From the NCBI GenBank assembly GCA_030248135.1, contig JASANC010003123.1:1-64000 (forward strand): a stretch of DNA of 64,000 bases, in the 5' to 3' direction. The notes below the pieces were generated by a model that made no database searches, was not told the DNA's origin, and worked only from the letters and a program-made list of their open reading frames with translations. A program made the position numbers and the translations under genes. The stretch is from Theristus sp. LFF4_11. Its lineage: Eukaryota; Nematoda; Chromadorea; Monhysterida; Xyalidae. Below are positions 45,005-57,308 of this stretch, in pieces (positions within the stretch are counted from its first letter, which is position 1; the number at the start of each line of letters is the position of its first letter).

Positions 45005-45676
45005 TCATTCATTATCGGGTGAGATCAACGCGCTTTTCAGGTCGCCGTGCCTGAACTGCTGTTTCTCGTGGATCGTCAACGCCAACTGTTGGCCGTGTTC
45101 GTCGGCGAACGAGCATCGCTTCACGAGACTGTTTCGATTGTTGATGCGTCGCGCTTGTTGCTGCTGTTGTTTATAGGCCAACGGCGGACAATTGGTCGAA
45201 TTGTGCCGCTGAAACAACATCGGATAGCAACGGTCCAGTTCCGCTTGCGAGCAGACGAGCTTCTCTGTCGCGACGACACCACAATCATCAACATCAACAG
45301 CATTAGCAGTGCCGCTTTGGCGGTGCGTCCCGCCGCCGTCTGCACGGAGCGACCGTCGAACGCAGTTCTTATCGTGGTCCAACGCGACCTCGCTGTTGCT
45401 CTCGGAACTGCTGCAGCTGGAGTCGCCTGACAGACGACTACGCTCGAAAATGATGATGTCCGGGTCGTGGTGATCGGCGGGATGCGGCGACGAAGCGTCG
45501 GGTGACATTGACATTGGCTGATGGTAGTGGATGTTTGGCAGAGATTTCGACTGCGCCTGCAGCGCGTGCTCCGTGCCGGCGGAATCGACGATCGGCACGA
45601 TCGTGAATCGCGACTGACGGCGCACGACGGTCGCGTTCGGCGGCTGGAAGGTTGCCGATTCGGTTGGAAGAGACAT
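45005..45676 (-). CDS. 223-residue protein with docking-type short motifs, unknown family
   Basis: An intronless minus-strand frame of high coding quality, much richer in GC than its flanks. It starts MSLPTESATFQ with no signal peptide. Near residues 23-26 it has R-F-T-I in a basic, Ser-containing context, which matches the RFx[V/I] peptide bound by SPAK/OSR1-type kinases. The C-terminus (about 186-198) reads KRCSFADEHGQQL, close to the RVxF plus SFAD pattern of protein phosphatase 1 regulators, but with Cys at the Val position. Between them are Ser-rich, His/Asp-rich and short poly-Gln stretches, so most of the protein is probably disordered. I infer a signalling adaptor at best. An earlier exon is possible. 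Confidence 0.6.
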   Translation of the reverse strand: MSLPTESATFQPPNATVVRRQSRFTIVPIVDSAGTEHALQAQSKSLPNIHYHQPMSMSPDASSPHPADHHDPDIIIFERSRLSGDSSCSSSESNSEVALDHDKNCVRRSLRADGGGTHRQSGTANAVDVDDCGVVATEKLVCSQAELDRCYPMLFQRHNSTNCPPLAYKQQQQQARRINNRNSLVKRCSFADEHGQQLALTIHEKQQFRHGDLKSALISPDNE

Positions 45677-45889
45677 TGTTTCTTTGATTTTGAAGTTTTG
45701 GTATCAATTTTTTTATAAAAATTGTTTGTTTTTATGCGCTGACGGTTGTTGTGTTCGGTTTGTACAATTGCTCTCTTGGTTGATAATAATGAGCCGCCGT
45801 TTCTCTTTTGCTGTTTGTTACAATACAGTTCGATGTTCGCCGTGTTTCCTGAAAGAAACCGCGTATTTTTCAGCGTTTTAGAGCGTACA

Positions 45890-46060
45890 ATGCGAATCAC
45901 TGTTGTTTATTTGATCACGATATGGGTGTTCATCGCATCGGAAATAAATATAAACACAATGAAATTAATTAATAAACTTCCGCCGGGGCTGTTGCGAACG
46001 GGAACAGCAAAAAAAAACAAAACAGCAGAAGAACACAACTTTTATGGAATTTCTAAATGA
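45890..46060 (+). CDS. Candidate secreted small peptide, 56 residues
   Basis: The ATG at 45890 lies 18 bases after TATTTTTCAG, a good spliced-leader or 3' splice site. The N-terminus MRITVVYLITIWVFIASE is a clear signal-peptide-like stretch. The mature part is short and basic (KLINKLPPGLLRTGTAKKNK), contains a Lys-Lys pair and ends EHNFYGISK. This could be a secreted peptide or a neuropeptide precursor, but no known neuropeptide signature is seen. It is divergent from, and 213 bases away from, the minus-strand gene at 45676. Confidence 0.38.
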   Translation: MRITVVYLITIWVFIASEININTMKLINKLPPGLLRTGTAKKNKTAEEHNFYGISK

Positions 46061-46439
46061 TATGAGCAACCGGAAGCGAAATTTCTTCGCATAAAAAATC
46101 CTCATCAGACGAACTGTCACAGCCCGGTACAATAAAATAATTGCAACAAAAAGATACCAGTCGTAGTTACAGCGAGGATAGTTTTATAACAAAAAGGAAT
46201 CCTGGTCTGAAAACATAGCATTCTGTTGTAAACACAGTAATGTTGAACAGGCACAAACGAACGCACAGGCACACACACATGTGCGTTTTTAGCAGCAGCG
46301 CACGCGTCATCCTGCCTGTGTGTTTGATTGCACATTACTGCGCTATGGCAACAAAGAACAAACTGCTCATATGGCACTATGTAGTGAACTATTTTTCAGA
46401 TCGTGTCGAGACCAATACAGTTCTGTTTCGATATCATAT

Positions 46440-46565
46440 GCAATTAGCTGATTTGTTGGTGACCACGTTATGCATGCATTCTGTACAGGACAGACTCCGC
46501 CTCCACAGCAATACCTGCATAGAATGCATGCATCAATGGGTCACCACACCAATCAGCTGGTTGCA
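46440..46565. mobile_element. Inverted-repeat element related to 35748-35862
   Basis: CAATTAGCTGATTTGTTGGT and CACCAATCAGCTGGTTG are inverted. GACTCCGCCTCCACAGCAAT and the paired GCATGCATTCTGT/AGAATGCATGCAT match the order in the 35.75 kb element. Confidence 0.5.
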
Positions 46566-47933
46566 CAATAGATTGCACACTGTATGTACAATTGTACTGT
46601 ACATGTGGTATACTGTACTCAGTGTTCGCAACAACGTTTTTCATTTCCAGCACAAACGATATTTTTAATTATCATCTTGCCACTTGCCATCTTGTATAAC
46701 TCGCCAGGGAATAAGTATGCGTCCTTGCGAGGACAAAAGTTGTATCATAGAGCCTTACTGTGATATAAAAAGACCCGCAAAATGATGCAATTCAACTTTG
46801 ATGTGGAAATACAATGTAGATGTAACTTGCACGAGCACAGACAGAAACGGCGAAAAAGCAAAGGTTCAATGAAGTAAGTAATACAATGCTGACTATTAGT
46901 TTTTAATCCTGTTGCACGTCTAAAAAATCGAGGGCCTGCAGCAACTGCAAGTGTAGCTGCCATGCCCACTTACATGGCAATATTTGTGCCATATGACATT
47001 AAAAATGACCATGGTTCAAAATGCAACAGATTCATTTTTTGCCCCGAAAATGCGCAGAGCACAAATAGTGGTATGAAAATAGGCATGGCATGATCATTGG
47101 TACGTTTCTGGCACGCATTTTCGTTTTTTACGCACATGTACAATGTATCTAACTTAATACAGTTGCTACCACATAAAACAACAAGAAAAGAGGCTGGAAT
47201 TGAACAAGATATCTCACTTGATATTCCGTAAAATCCACTATTTCCTACGTTTTGACTGGCAAAATAGCTCGTGCAGCAAAATGGTCTCGGAAAGTGACGG
47301 AATGCAATACGGAAATGAAAGCAATCAAGGACGGCAAAAAACTGGGCACTGGCAAAATAAATAAACCTCGTTACTTTTCAGCATTGTATCCGGTTGCAGA
47401 AACAGATAAAGGTTTTTTTTCCGACCAGCCTGTTTCGTAATTAAGCGAGAAAATTGAAAGGTTTGAATATTCGGTGGCTTGTTGAAGGTTTTTCAGAAAG
47501 TGTTTTTATCAATTATGCATGGTCACAAAAAAACAGCGAAACAACTTATTGCAAAAAAAAACACAACACACAAGAATATTCTAAAAAAATATTCTTCAAG
47601 CAATTACAATTTTGTGGCAAAATGTCGCATTTAATTTGCAAGCTTTCTTTTGCATAAAAAACTCTCCTTTTCTCATCTCGTTACCACACGGCGACATCAT
47701 CATAAAAAAAGTTAAATAAAAAACCTAATTACACTTTTTACAGAGCATTGGGCCGTGCTTTTTTGCAATTTTCGTCGAAAAAACATACAATCGCTCCACT
47801 GGATAGCAAATCTGAAATGACACTAAAGTAGCTTAGTCTCTTGCCAAACGAACTTTTTCGCTGACATTGGTCGGATTTTGCGTCCTTCACACGTTTCTGT
47901 TTTGCAGCTTAGACTGTTTTTCAAAAAAACAAA

Positions 47934-48236
47934 TACCGTATTGCCCCCAATAAACCCCCATGGGGGATTATGTACGTCAGCGACTTTTAGGGATGGGGGT
48001 TTATTGGTGGGGGGATTATTGGTGGGGGGGGGGCTTTATTTACAAACAAATTCTAGGGGTGAGGGTTTATTGAAAAATGGAAAAATACCTTGCATGGCAG
48101 GCAAGAAAGTCGCAGAAACTTCTACTCTACATAGAAATTTCCTTTTATAACAGCCTTTTGTAATGAAATTACCATTAACTCTTCCATTTGGGGCCTTTGG
48201 CAGCACAATTTCTTCATTTTCACTGCAACCAGCAGC
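47934..48236. mobile_element. TACCGTATTGCC MITE, copy 4, right end missing
   Basis: It begins TACCGTATTGCCCCCAATAA and follows copies 1-3 through GCATGGCAGGCAAGAAAGTC and the TTACCATTAACTC block. It then diverges at about 48236 without the inverted right end, so this copy is truncated. Confidence 0.8.
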
Positions 48237-48703
48237 CAGCCAGTGAAAAGAAAAAAAGCACAAAAGTACTTTTGTTGAAAAAAAACAACAAGTCTGGAAA
48301 AGAAAAAAATTGAAAGGGCGCTTACAGTACAATGCTGTTAAAAATGAAGTCGTTATATTTTTAGCTTTTTTATCCAACATGAACTACAAACATTCAGAGC
48401 TCTTTCAAAGCCGCGGTTAATGCAAACTTAAAATTTTTAATCTCGCTGAACCGAGTGCTTTCGCAAAACCTCCGCTTAGTTCATCACTAATTGACTGCGT
48501 TCCAACCAATCATCACATTCCATAAAAAAATTCAACAAACCAGAAAAACTATATGTAGGACGTGTTTTGGTTTGCACGTTTATTTTCAAAGTGTCAGATT
48601 TCAAAGGACATTACGTGCTGAATTGGAAACGAATCTGTCAGTGGTTTTCCTTGAAACCTGGACCCAGACGCTGAATGTGCGAAATTACTAAATTAGCTGA
48701 TTA

Positions 48704-48975
48704 TACGGTATGGCCGGTTAAACATGGCAGCTTTTTTCAGGGTGCAAGGAGCGCGCGAATTTTGAATGAAAGAAAAAAGACGTTCAGAAACTGAATTGTG
48801 TGCCAAATTTGACGCGTTTTTTTAAAACTAAAATGGATTATCCGCGCTATTCTATTCATTCTTCATCACTTGTACACATGATTGGGAATTACGTTGGCTT
48901 TTTTGAAAAAGACAACTCCTAGTCTGCGGCTGATCCCGCCTTGATGAACTGTCTCATTTATTCAGCCATACTGTA
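48704..48975. mobile_element. 272-bp MITE, TACGGTATGGCCGG ends, copy 2
   Basis: The ends TACGGTATGGCCGGTTAAAC and TTTATTCAGCCATACTGTA are inverted repeats. It matches 35479-35747 over its full length with scattered differences. Confidence 0.75.
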
Positions 48976-51440
48976 CCGTGGTGACTGGCCATACCAATAT
49001 TGCCCCAATTACCGTAGTTGCGTCGATGAGATGGTCACTTTTGTTATGTTTCAATTTTCTAACCGACAAATCGCGTGACATCGAGTGGAAAGCGAAACTG
49101 GAGAAAAAGCACGCCGAGAAGGAAAAAATGAAAACGCATCGAATGAGGCAGCCATCTTCTTATTATAATATGTGACCTCTCAAAATATGATTGGTTTTAT
49201 CTAGATATTTGTTGCATGTCTGTAAATTAGCTTCTCAGTTTTTTTTGTCAGTTCTCGTTGTTCTGTTTATTGTCGCAGGGATTTTTCACCAAAAACTGTA
49301 GCTGTCTGGGATTTTCAAGTGGTCTATATAAACATCACATTCGCAAACTGTGTTTGTTCTAGGGGAGTGTGCACGTTAGCGAAGTGACATATGCAAAATC
49401 AGGAGATTGTCGTCTTGTTTATTTTAATTGATGAAAGCGACTGATTTTTATTTTCACATTTCTCAAGCAATTTCAAAGTGCTTGGCTATAGTTACAGTCA
49501 AATTTTAAATTATGGGGAATCAGCTAATGACATCAATTCAAACATGTGACGATTTTGTCGAGAAATAAACGCACGTTTTATTCTATCCTGGACGTCCGAC
49601 ACACAGCAAAATGAAAAGCAGATGATATTGAACGGTCAAAACAAACTTCAACAACACATGCCATATTTTCATTACCATATTTTGCTGTGTTCATTTTATC
49701 CTGTTTACATTCAAAAATGTCGCGCTGACGCAGAACGTTTTTCATCTTTGACATTTTCGATTGACGTCATATCAGAAAAATCAGAAAAAGGCACCTCATC
49801 TCAGAGAAATTGGATATAAAAACGCGTCTATAAATTTATTTAAATCCCGAGTGGTTCGGAATATGAAAAGCAGCGCAAAAGAACGGAGAGAACAACATGT
49901 TGTTCAAGAAAAGTCGCAGAAACTCAATAAAGTTCAAAAAGCCAATCAACAAAGCAAAACTCAAAACGCAACCAAACACCAAACCACTTCACGGTTCAAG
50001 AAACTGTGTTGGATAGCTTTTTCTAGCTGAACAACCCGTGTTTTTCAGACCAAAACAACACAACAAAAGGTTACAAAAAATACGATTTGCAATCAGACCA
50101 TGCCCAAAAAGCGTAAACAACAAAGGCACTAAACGGACGCGCGTATACTGCAAAACTGGAACCAGCTTTGAAAGGAGAGAGAGAAAGATCCAGAATACGC
50201 AACCGGTTAAAACTGGTTTTGAATTGGCGGGCGAGAGCGTGTAACTAGAGATTCTATAGCTCTAACAAGCTTAGATTTCGACACCGTTCTGCTACAATAC
50301 GCCATGACAAAATGTCAATCAATGGCAAACCAGTGTATCCTGCGTGTTCGAAAACGTGTTCGAAAACTGACGAAACATAAAATTCAGAAGATCGAGTAGA
50401 TCACTTTTTCGACTTTTCACATACCAGGCAAACTTTCGTAATTTCCAGGTTTTGAATGATAAAACATGGAACAAAATTACCTCGTTCAGACACAAGTGAA
50501 AGCACAGCAGCGCTTTTCAACAAATCGATCCATGTTTCAGTCCACGTGGATGGCCATATGAACTGACAGTTTTATCATGCAGACCGCGTGGCATTGAGTG
50601 GCATCTCGAATGAGCCTTTTTTCTTTCCACAAGCACGTGTTTTTTTGGCGTCCAGGGACAAGAAAAAAGCTTTCAACAACTTTTCAAGCATGTGTGTTAT
50701 TGAGGAAAACTGTGTTTGACGACTGTGTGTGAAGCATTTCGAAAATCCCAGTTTTTTAAAATCAAATTCACCTGCTTCGTTCATACATTGTTTTTGTTGC
50801 AAACTGAGCTAAAAAAATTGAACGCCAAGTTAAGTTGTGTTAAGACATGATTCGTTTGTGGGTGGCATAAAAAACTTTTAAAATTATTTGTCAGTTGTGG
50901 TGAACGGGTTGCATGCCATTGGTCGAAAAGAAAATCAACGAGAAACGTGCAAAAAACGCGTATGAAAATCATCATTTTGAAAGTTATTCTTTATGTGCTC
51001 TGCTTTATTTTATCTACCCTGTGTTTGCAATAAACAAAGAAACCAAAACACCAAAAATTAGCATCAACAGCAATTCCGTTAACGAAAGAGCGTTGGACGA
51101 GTTTTCATTTTTCAAGATAACAAGCAGCGGTGTGTGCGTGTTTTTCCACAGCTAACAACAAACTTTGAACAAAATCAGCTTCTGTTCCCTTATAATCAAA
51201 TAAAAACAATGCACAAATACATTGAACCTTTTGCAACCACACACACACACACCAAAAGCAATATCAATTATGAAGAGAAAATCCCAAAATTACATTTCTT
51301 TTTCGTATCATGCGTTTTAGCGGCCGATTTCCACGGTCACGGTGCAAATCGGCTGTGTAACTTTGGACTTTGAGCGCAGCAACAGGATTGTGTTCAACCG
51401 CACGCGAAAAAAAAATACAAACAAGCAACCCCTTCTTAAA

Positions 51441-51450
51441 ATTTCAGAAA
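51441..51450 (+). promoter_or_regulatory. Possible spliced-leader acceptor of the first bestrophin gene
   Basis: AAAATTTCAG ends 33 bases before the start codon at 51484. Its sequence and spacing fit a nematode trans-splice acceptor. Inference from sequence only. Confidence 0.35.
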
Positions 51451-51483
51451 AAATACAAAAAAAACAAAGAAAAAAACGAAAGA

Positions 51484-54400
51484 ATGACGGTCAGCTATTC
51501 GTCCGAAGTGAGTCACGCGCGACTGCTCGGCTTCGCGAAGCTGCTGTTTCGTTGGCGAGGCTCAATCTACAAGCTGATTTACAAGGAGACTATCGTGTTC
51601 CTGTTGTTGTACTACGGAATCGCGTTGTTGTATCGCTGCATTCTGCCCGACGAGCATCAGAGGTACGACGCACAATTGCACGCGTGCGTCCACTTATTAT
51701 GGTGGGCACTGTATATAAAGACGAGCCACCGGGTCTCCATTGATTCACGCATGTACACCAACAGCTTCGACACTTTTGTTTGTGGAGTGTAGCGCAGCTC
51801 CAGCATACGATTGAGGGATTCCAGCGGGTATGCCGATACCCCTCCAGCGGGTATACCGATACCCCGCCGGTGGACCTCAATCCGACGAGAACACGGACAT
51901 GAAGTGTGCACCCCGGGTGTAACGGTTTGTTCGCACTAAGGACGTTTGACCTCCCCGCTCCGAGTCCCCGTCCTCGAGCGCCGATGTGGCGATCTGCGCG
52001 CTCGGATCTGCTGTCGTCGAGACTGAGTTAAAGGAAATTGGCAAGTTAATTAATTAGGGTTCTGTTGCAATATGCGTGAGTGCGTTGTGTTTGTGTTGCT
52101 CAACTTCAATTCACAATTCTTTCTCTTTTTCTCGTTTATTCGACGTTGGCCAACTCTTTCCAAAATAGTTATTCGATTAGTTCAGCAGAGAGGATAAAAC
52201 TGGCGTAGAAAAGTAAAACAACAGAGTGGCCCAGATAACAACGAAAACAACGCCTTTATACGCAACGATAACCAATGAAAAGAAAGTAGCTGACCCAATG
52301 CCAAGAAAGTAGCTTAGGCATTCACACGCACTCGACCATGCGCCACATCAGCAGCACAGACTACGGTAGCACGGATAGGCGTGAGGTTATAATAGGACAT
52401 TACAGACACGAGTTTCTAATTGTCTGTGATCTTTTATTTTGGTCCCGCCCTGGCCTCAATGCGTGCATTGATAGGTAAACAGTTTCATATGGGCACGTAA
52501 GATCAGCCAAAACCATACCAGAGGGAAAGCGCAAAGTATCACACTGGATATGACGCTGGATTAAGCTTGAAAACGCACTTTTGCATCTAAATAGTAGTTG
52601 ATTTATTTGTTGTAACGTGCGTTATTGAGCATTTTCCGTCTAATTATAGTAAAAACAAAACTACGATCGAAACGAAAATGTCCGTGCGAAAAGCGTGAAT
52701 CATGCAGCCATAATGAGTGCGGGATAAAGAAAATTTCAATTTGCTCACCAACTTTGAATGTTGCATGTCGATTGGCTGCTGAAAAACGCCATATGTCCAC
52801 CTCAAATTCAAAAAAAATTATTCATTGTTAATTAATCAACTACACAACAACTTGTGCAGCCGCGTTTGTATTTCCAGAAACTTCGAGGTGGTCGCTGTGT
52901 ATTTCCGTCAGTTCAGCGAATTGATCCCGTTGACGTTTGTGCTTGGCTTTTACGTCACTTTGGTCGTCGGTCGATGGTGGGAACAGTGGCTTTCGCTCGC
53001 TTTTCCGGACAGGTGCGGTGCGGTCGTTATTTTTCACTTTTTTCATCATTCCTGGAACTTCTCTCAGTTCCAGTCTTTGGCGGACGACGGACCCCAAAAC
53101 TAGCTCAGAACATTTGGAAATTATGACCGAATTTAGATTGTCAGGCGATTTCATTTCTTTTCACGACGAAAATTTCCAGCAGTCAGCGGTGTTATGCAGT
53201 TTTCTCATGTGATGTGCACGAGAAAATTCGAAGCGTTCAATTTGAAAGTCCGTTTTTCAGAGCTGTTCACCTGACGATACTGTACATCAATGGAAACGAC
53301 GAGCGAAGCAATATGATTCGACGTTCACTGGCTCGATACCTGAATCTGTCTGGGGTTCTGTTATACAGGGTGAGAGTTCAGTGGATGAAACAGTGGCATT
53401 TTTAGTAAGCTAAATTCCGTAACTTATGCGCTGGTTGTTCTTGTCGCAAATGTTCGTAATTTTTTTGATGAGAGAAAAGGACGATAATTTTTGAAAGAAA
53501 AAAAGAACATTGTCACGGAAAGAGGGTGAAGCAAACTGAGTGCAAAAAGATAGCGACGAGGATACAACACAAGAATTACAACACGGAAATGAGAAAGGTG
53601 TGTAGTTCATCTTGGCTGCATCTATTTGGTTGAAGCGCACTTTTTTGTTTCAGGCAGTTTCTACAAGGGTCAAGAGAAGATTTCCAACGATGCAGCACAT
53701 GTTGGCCGCCGGATTGATGACCCCGGATGAGGCACTGGCGATTGAAAACTATCCGGCAGTGGTCGAACGAGCAAAATGGTTGGTTTTTGCGGTTTTTCGA
53801 ATGCTTTCTTTCCAGAAATCCGGCCACCTAAATCCAGACTTACAATGTAACTGCTCATGCTTGATTTGTTGAAGTACAGGGTGAGTCAACACTTCAAAAT
53901 GCTTTCGCTGGCTTGTGCTTTATGACTTGTAACTTCGAACACTGCTAGAACCTAGAACATTTCTGGAGGTTTTTTTCTGATCTAAATTTTTATTGGTTTA
54001 CACATTTCAGTTCATTTTAACAATGTAATTAAAAAAATTGACACAAAAAATCTGCTAATTCTTGCACTGCAGAAAACGATCATTCTGCTATGGTGAATAA
54101 ATCAGAGTGGCAAATTGTACGAATTGAAAAAGAAGAAAACAATTTGTATTTGAAACGATAAACTCGAGTCTGGGTGTGCGAGCGGTTCTGCTCGCTCACA
54201 ACAGATCAGAAAAACATCACAGTTATCACGAACTGCTCAAATGCGATTTGGCGTTCAGCGTTTTTAAGCTGCTATGCGCGTGTTGCTTTTTTCAGCTTTT
54301 TCGTGTTGTGAACACTCGGGTTGTCACCAACGTTCATCATTAGGCATTTGTTACTCCTAAATCAACCGTTTGCATTTCACAACATTTATCGATTTTTTAT

Positions 54401-57308
54401 GCTTTCCTGATATTTTGCTGTAGTGAGTAATAGAGACGCATATCCTGAAAAAATTTGGTCAGAAAAACCTTCCAAACTGTTTTGATTTTCAATAATCAGC
54501 TCGAAATCGAAACACCTCAACACAAGCCAGCGAGAATATTTTGAAGTTGTAACCTTTTTTTGGCTCACCCTGTATTATTATTTTCTCTCATGATCAGGTT
54601 CTTGCCATTCACATGGTCTATCAATCTTGCACGACAAGCGTACAAAGAAGGTAGAATTAAGAGCGATATTCATTTGAAACATCTGACTGAGGTGCGTTCC
54701 GCTAAACTCTGTTATGTTTTTTCTGACTACTTGTTTTATATTTTTTTGGTTTTTTTCAGGAGCTCATGAATTATCGCAGCAGTCTTGGTTCTGCTATTAG
54801 TTATGATTTCATTAGTGTTCCAATGTGCTACACTCAGGTACAAAATAAAGAGCCTGTTTATTTCTTGTTTGATCTACGAGATTATGTTCCTTAGATTGTC
54901 ATGAAATTCTTTTATCGTTATAAAAATATCGCAAAATTTTTTATTTTTTAACAAAACTCATTGATTTTATTTAGGTTGCCACACTGGCTGTGTACTCATT
55001 CCTCATGTCGTGTCTGCTCAGCCGTCAGTATCTTTATCAGGTTGAATTACGCTTTTTAACGTTTTATGTCTACAAAAAACTCATGTCTTTGTGGTATTAT
55101 TTCAGCTTCCGAGCGAAGACGCACCGAAAATCGGTGCTCTTGATCGTTATTTTCCGGTGTTCACTATTTTTGAGTTTTTCTTCTACTTGGGGTGGTTGAA
55201 AGTGGCCGAATCGTTGTGTATGGCCTACGGAGAAGATGACGACGACTTTGAGATGGATTGTTTGTTTGATTTTCAAGTTTAAGAAAAACTCAAGCGGCTC
55301 ATTTTTTCTCATTTCCACTTTTACAGGGTTGATCGATCGAAACACACGAACGGCTTATCAGATCACATCACAGTTTGAACAGTTTCCGAAATTGTCGCGC
55401 GATATTTACTGGGATGAAGAGATGGTAAATCTGCCACATCCGGGCGACACACTGCCGTACGACATGGCCCTTTTCTCTGGCACTGCGCACAACACAAAGT
55501 AAGACGAATTTTATTTCACAAAAGCTTTCCTGAGTTCCTTAAAATGTTTTTGAACCATTAAAAAACTAAAATATATGTAAAAGTTTTGACTGCTATGCAA
55601 ATTTTAATCAGATTAGGAAGATGTTTATATGTGTCATTTTCACGGGTGAGGTGTTGTGTATCTTGTTGTTTGTTCGAAGGTTCTTGTTGTTTTCAGACTT
55701 TCGCCAGCCGACATGGCTCGGTGGTGGGAAAGCACAACACAAGACAATGAAGAACAGCTCGATAAGAAATGTCCGACTGAAGAGGAAGTAGCGAACAAAA
55801 AGGTTCCGGTCGAAAATGGTATTTACCCACTTGGCCTTGTGAATCCGTCTATGGCAAACAGCATCTCAACTGTAAACACTGCAACAAGGCTGGTTTCAGA
55901 TGCTGCTATTTCTGCAATGTATAACTTAGTGATTAGTATCAATTTCATTATTCAATAACATTCAATAACAAGATTACAAATTAGTACTATTTGTGCTCAA
56001 GAGTTCTTTATAAAAACGGCAGTTCCGTTAAATCCGTTTGGTTTTAGACCTTCTCCTCCATCAAGCCCTGTACTACTGAGCAAACTACGACGCAAGCTGC
56101 GCAAGATGGGGTCACTGTCGCGACAATCAACTATGCTGACCACAAGCAACTGGTCAATTGCTAGCGTAACAAAATCAATGTGAGTCCTTTTTTCCTCGTT
56201 TTAAAATGATTTGATAAACACCAGAAAAATTGAGAACATTAATTTGAACAGAAAACAAAAGCATCAACCACTAGCAATGGACAGAGCACGACGTCAAGTG
56301 AACGAATACAAAGCACGACGCGTGTTACAGCAACAGAGCAGCGTAAAAAGTGCTTGTTTAGAAGAAGTAAGTTGATATGCAGTTGAAGTTCAAATGTTAG
56401 TGTGAAGGATGCACAATAAACAGTAGTCAGTGAACCTTCCAAATCACAACTGAACAAATATAGATATGATGAGTTCGGAGTCTGCCGGTCATATTTTTTC
56501 AAAACAAATCATATACAACTGTTAAAAAACCCAATTTGTTTTGACTTTCATTCACATGCTCTAAGAAAACTGACTATTGAGCTTACTGCGACCGCCGACA
56601 ACGACGTGGAACGTTTTGGAGACCAGTTTGAAACAGTGATTCAACCGCGAGCAGCGCTTTCATTACAAAATTCGCTGAGTAGCAGAGGCGGTCAATCTGA
56701 AAAGAGTCAGGTCTGGAGGGTTAATATGTATTGACAATTTCAAAGTTAAATTGACACCAGTTTTGGGATGAAGCGTTGAAATTGTCTTAGGTGTCGTCGT
56801 CTGTTTTACGATCACGTTATGGACGGGTACTACATGTTTTGGTTTTTTATTCGTTTTCCCTCAGCTCTCGCTGAAAAAAGACATCGCTGACTGCCCTATA
56901 GTTTTTAGACACCTGGTGTGTGCAGATTCATCATATTGTTTTGCATTTTAACTATCCCATTTGTTTTTTGTGTAATTGAACGCAATTGAATCAAATAATA
57001 CAGTAGATTGCATCAGATTGTTGATGTCGTCTATTCTAAGAACAGTTAATCATATTGTGACTCAATGGTGTTCAAAGCCTTGTGTTCTACTGTAGGCTAA
57101 ACAAGACGGCTCAGAGAAGGCGCTGGATGAAGAATTCCAAGAAGACGACAACTTTGTGGAGAAACCGAAAACGAGCACCCGAAAAAAGGCCATGCCGCCA
57201 CTGGCTGAAACACGTGAATCAACTGATGATTCGTCACATGCTCCAGCGCCGATCGGTGATCTGAGGAACTCTTCCACATTGGAAGCGGTGGAAGAATACA
57301 ATGTTTAA
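51484..57308 (+). CDS. Bestrophin-family chloride channel, first tandem copy
   Basis: Fourteen-exon model, 640 residues, all phases agree: 51484-51662, 52878-53012, 53261-53369, 53654-53778, 54598-54691, 54760-54837, 54975-55040, 55106-55259, 55327-55498, 55697-55918, 56048-56179, 56252-56366, 56582-56710, 57096-57308. Bestrophins are pentameric calcium-activated anion channels. Hallmarks: the start MTVSYSSEV with [13 protein letters not shown], the neck IPLTFVLGF (I76, F80, F84, same numbering as human BEST1), [49 protein letters not shown], and the acidic GEDDDDFE (304-311) followed by [12 protein letters not shown]. In the calcium-clasp region, the positions equal to BEST1 Gln293 and Asn296 are Ser298 and Met301. 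The tail beyond about residue 370 is long and poorly conserved. Exon 13 has a weak acceptor (CTATTGAG). Intron 4 carries a mariner-type MITE. Confidence 0.9.
51790..51880 (+). repeat. CCAGCGGGTATACCGATACC tandem, two to three copies
   Basis: Two adjacent copies of a 27-bp unit (CCAGCGGGTAT..CCGATACCCC) plus a partial one. They lie in intron 1 of the first bestrophin gene. Confidence 0.75.
53877..54572. mobile_element. 696-bp mariner-type MITE
   Basis: It starts CAGGGTGAGTCAACACTTC and ends GGCTCACCCTG, flanked by TA on both sides. The inverted match continues inward through AAAAT, CTCGCTGG/CCAGCGAG and CTTGTG. There is no transposase frame. It lies in intron 4 of the first bestrophin gene. 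An end of the same type is at 7318. Confidence 0.85.

Larger units (their letters stand above)
46061..51440. other. Long intergenic stretch with repeats
   Basis: No supported gene. It contains the inverted-repeat element near 46440-46565 and the MITE copies at 47934 and 48704. A basic 65-codon frame at 48978-49175 (EKKHAEKEKMKTHRMRQ) and a Lys/Gln-rich frame at 49761-50030 are open, but have no convincing splice or start context. Confidence 0.4.

Noticed and set aside
45121..45900. 259-codon minus-strand Arg/Ser-rich frame
   Set aside because: It overlaps the 223-residue gene in another frame, and its composition is typical of an out-of-frame GC-rich coding region.
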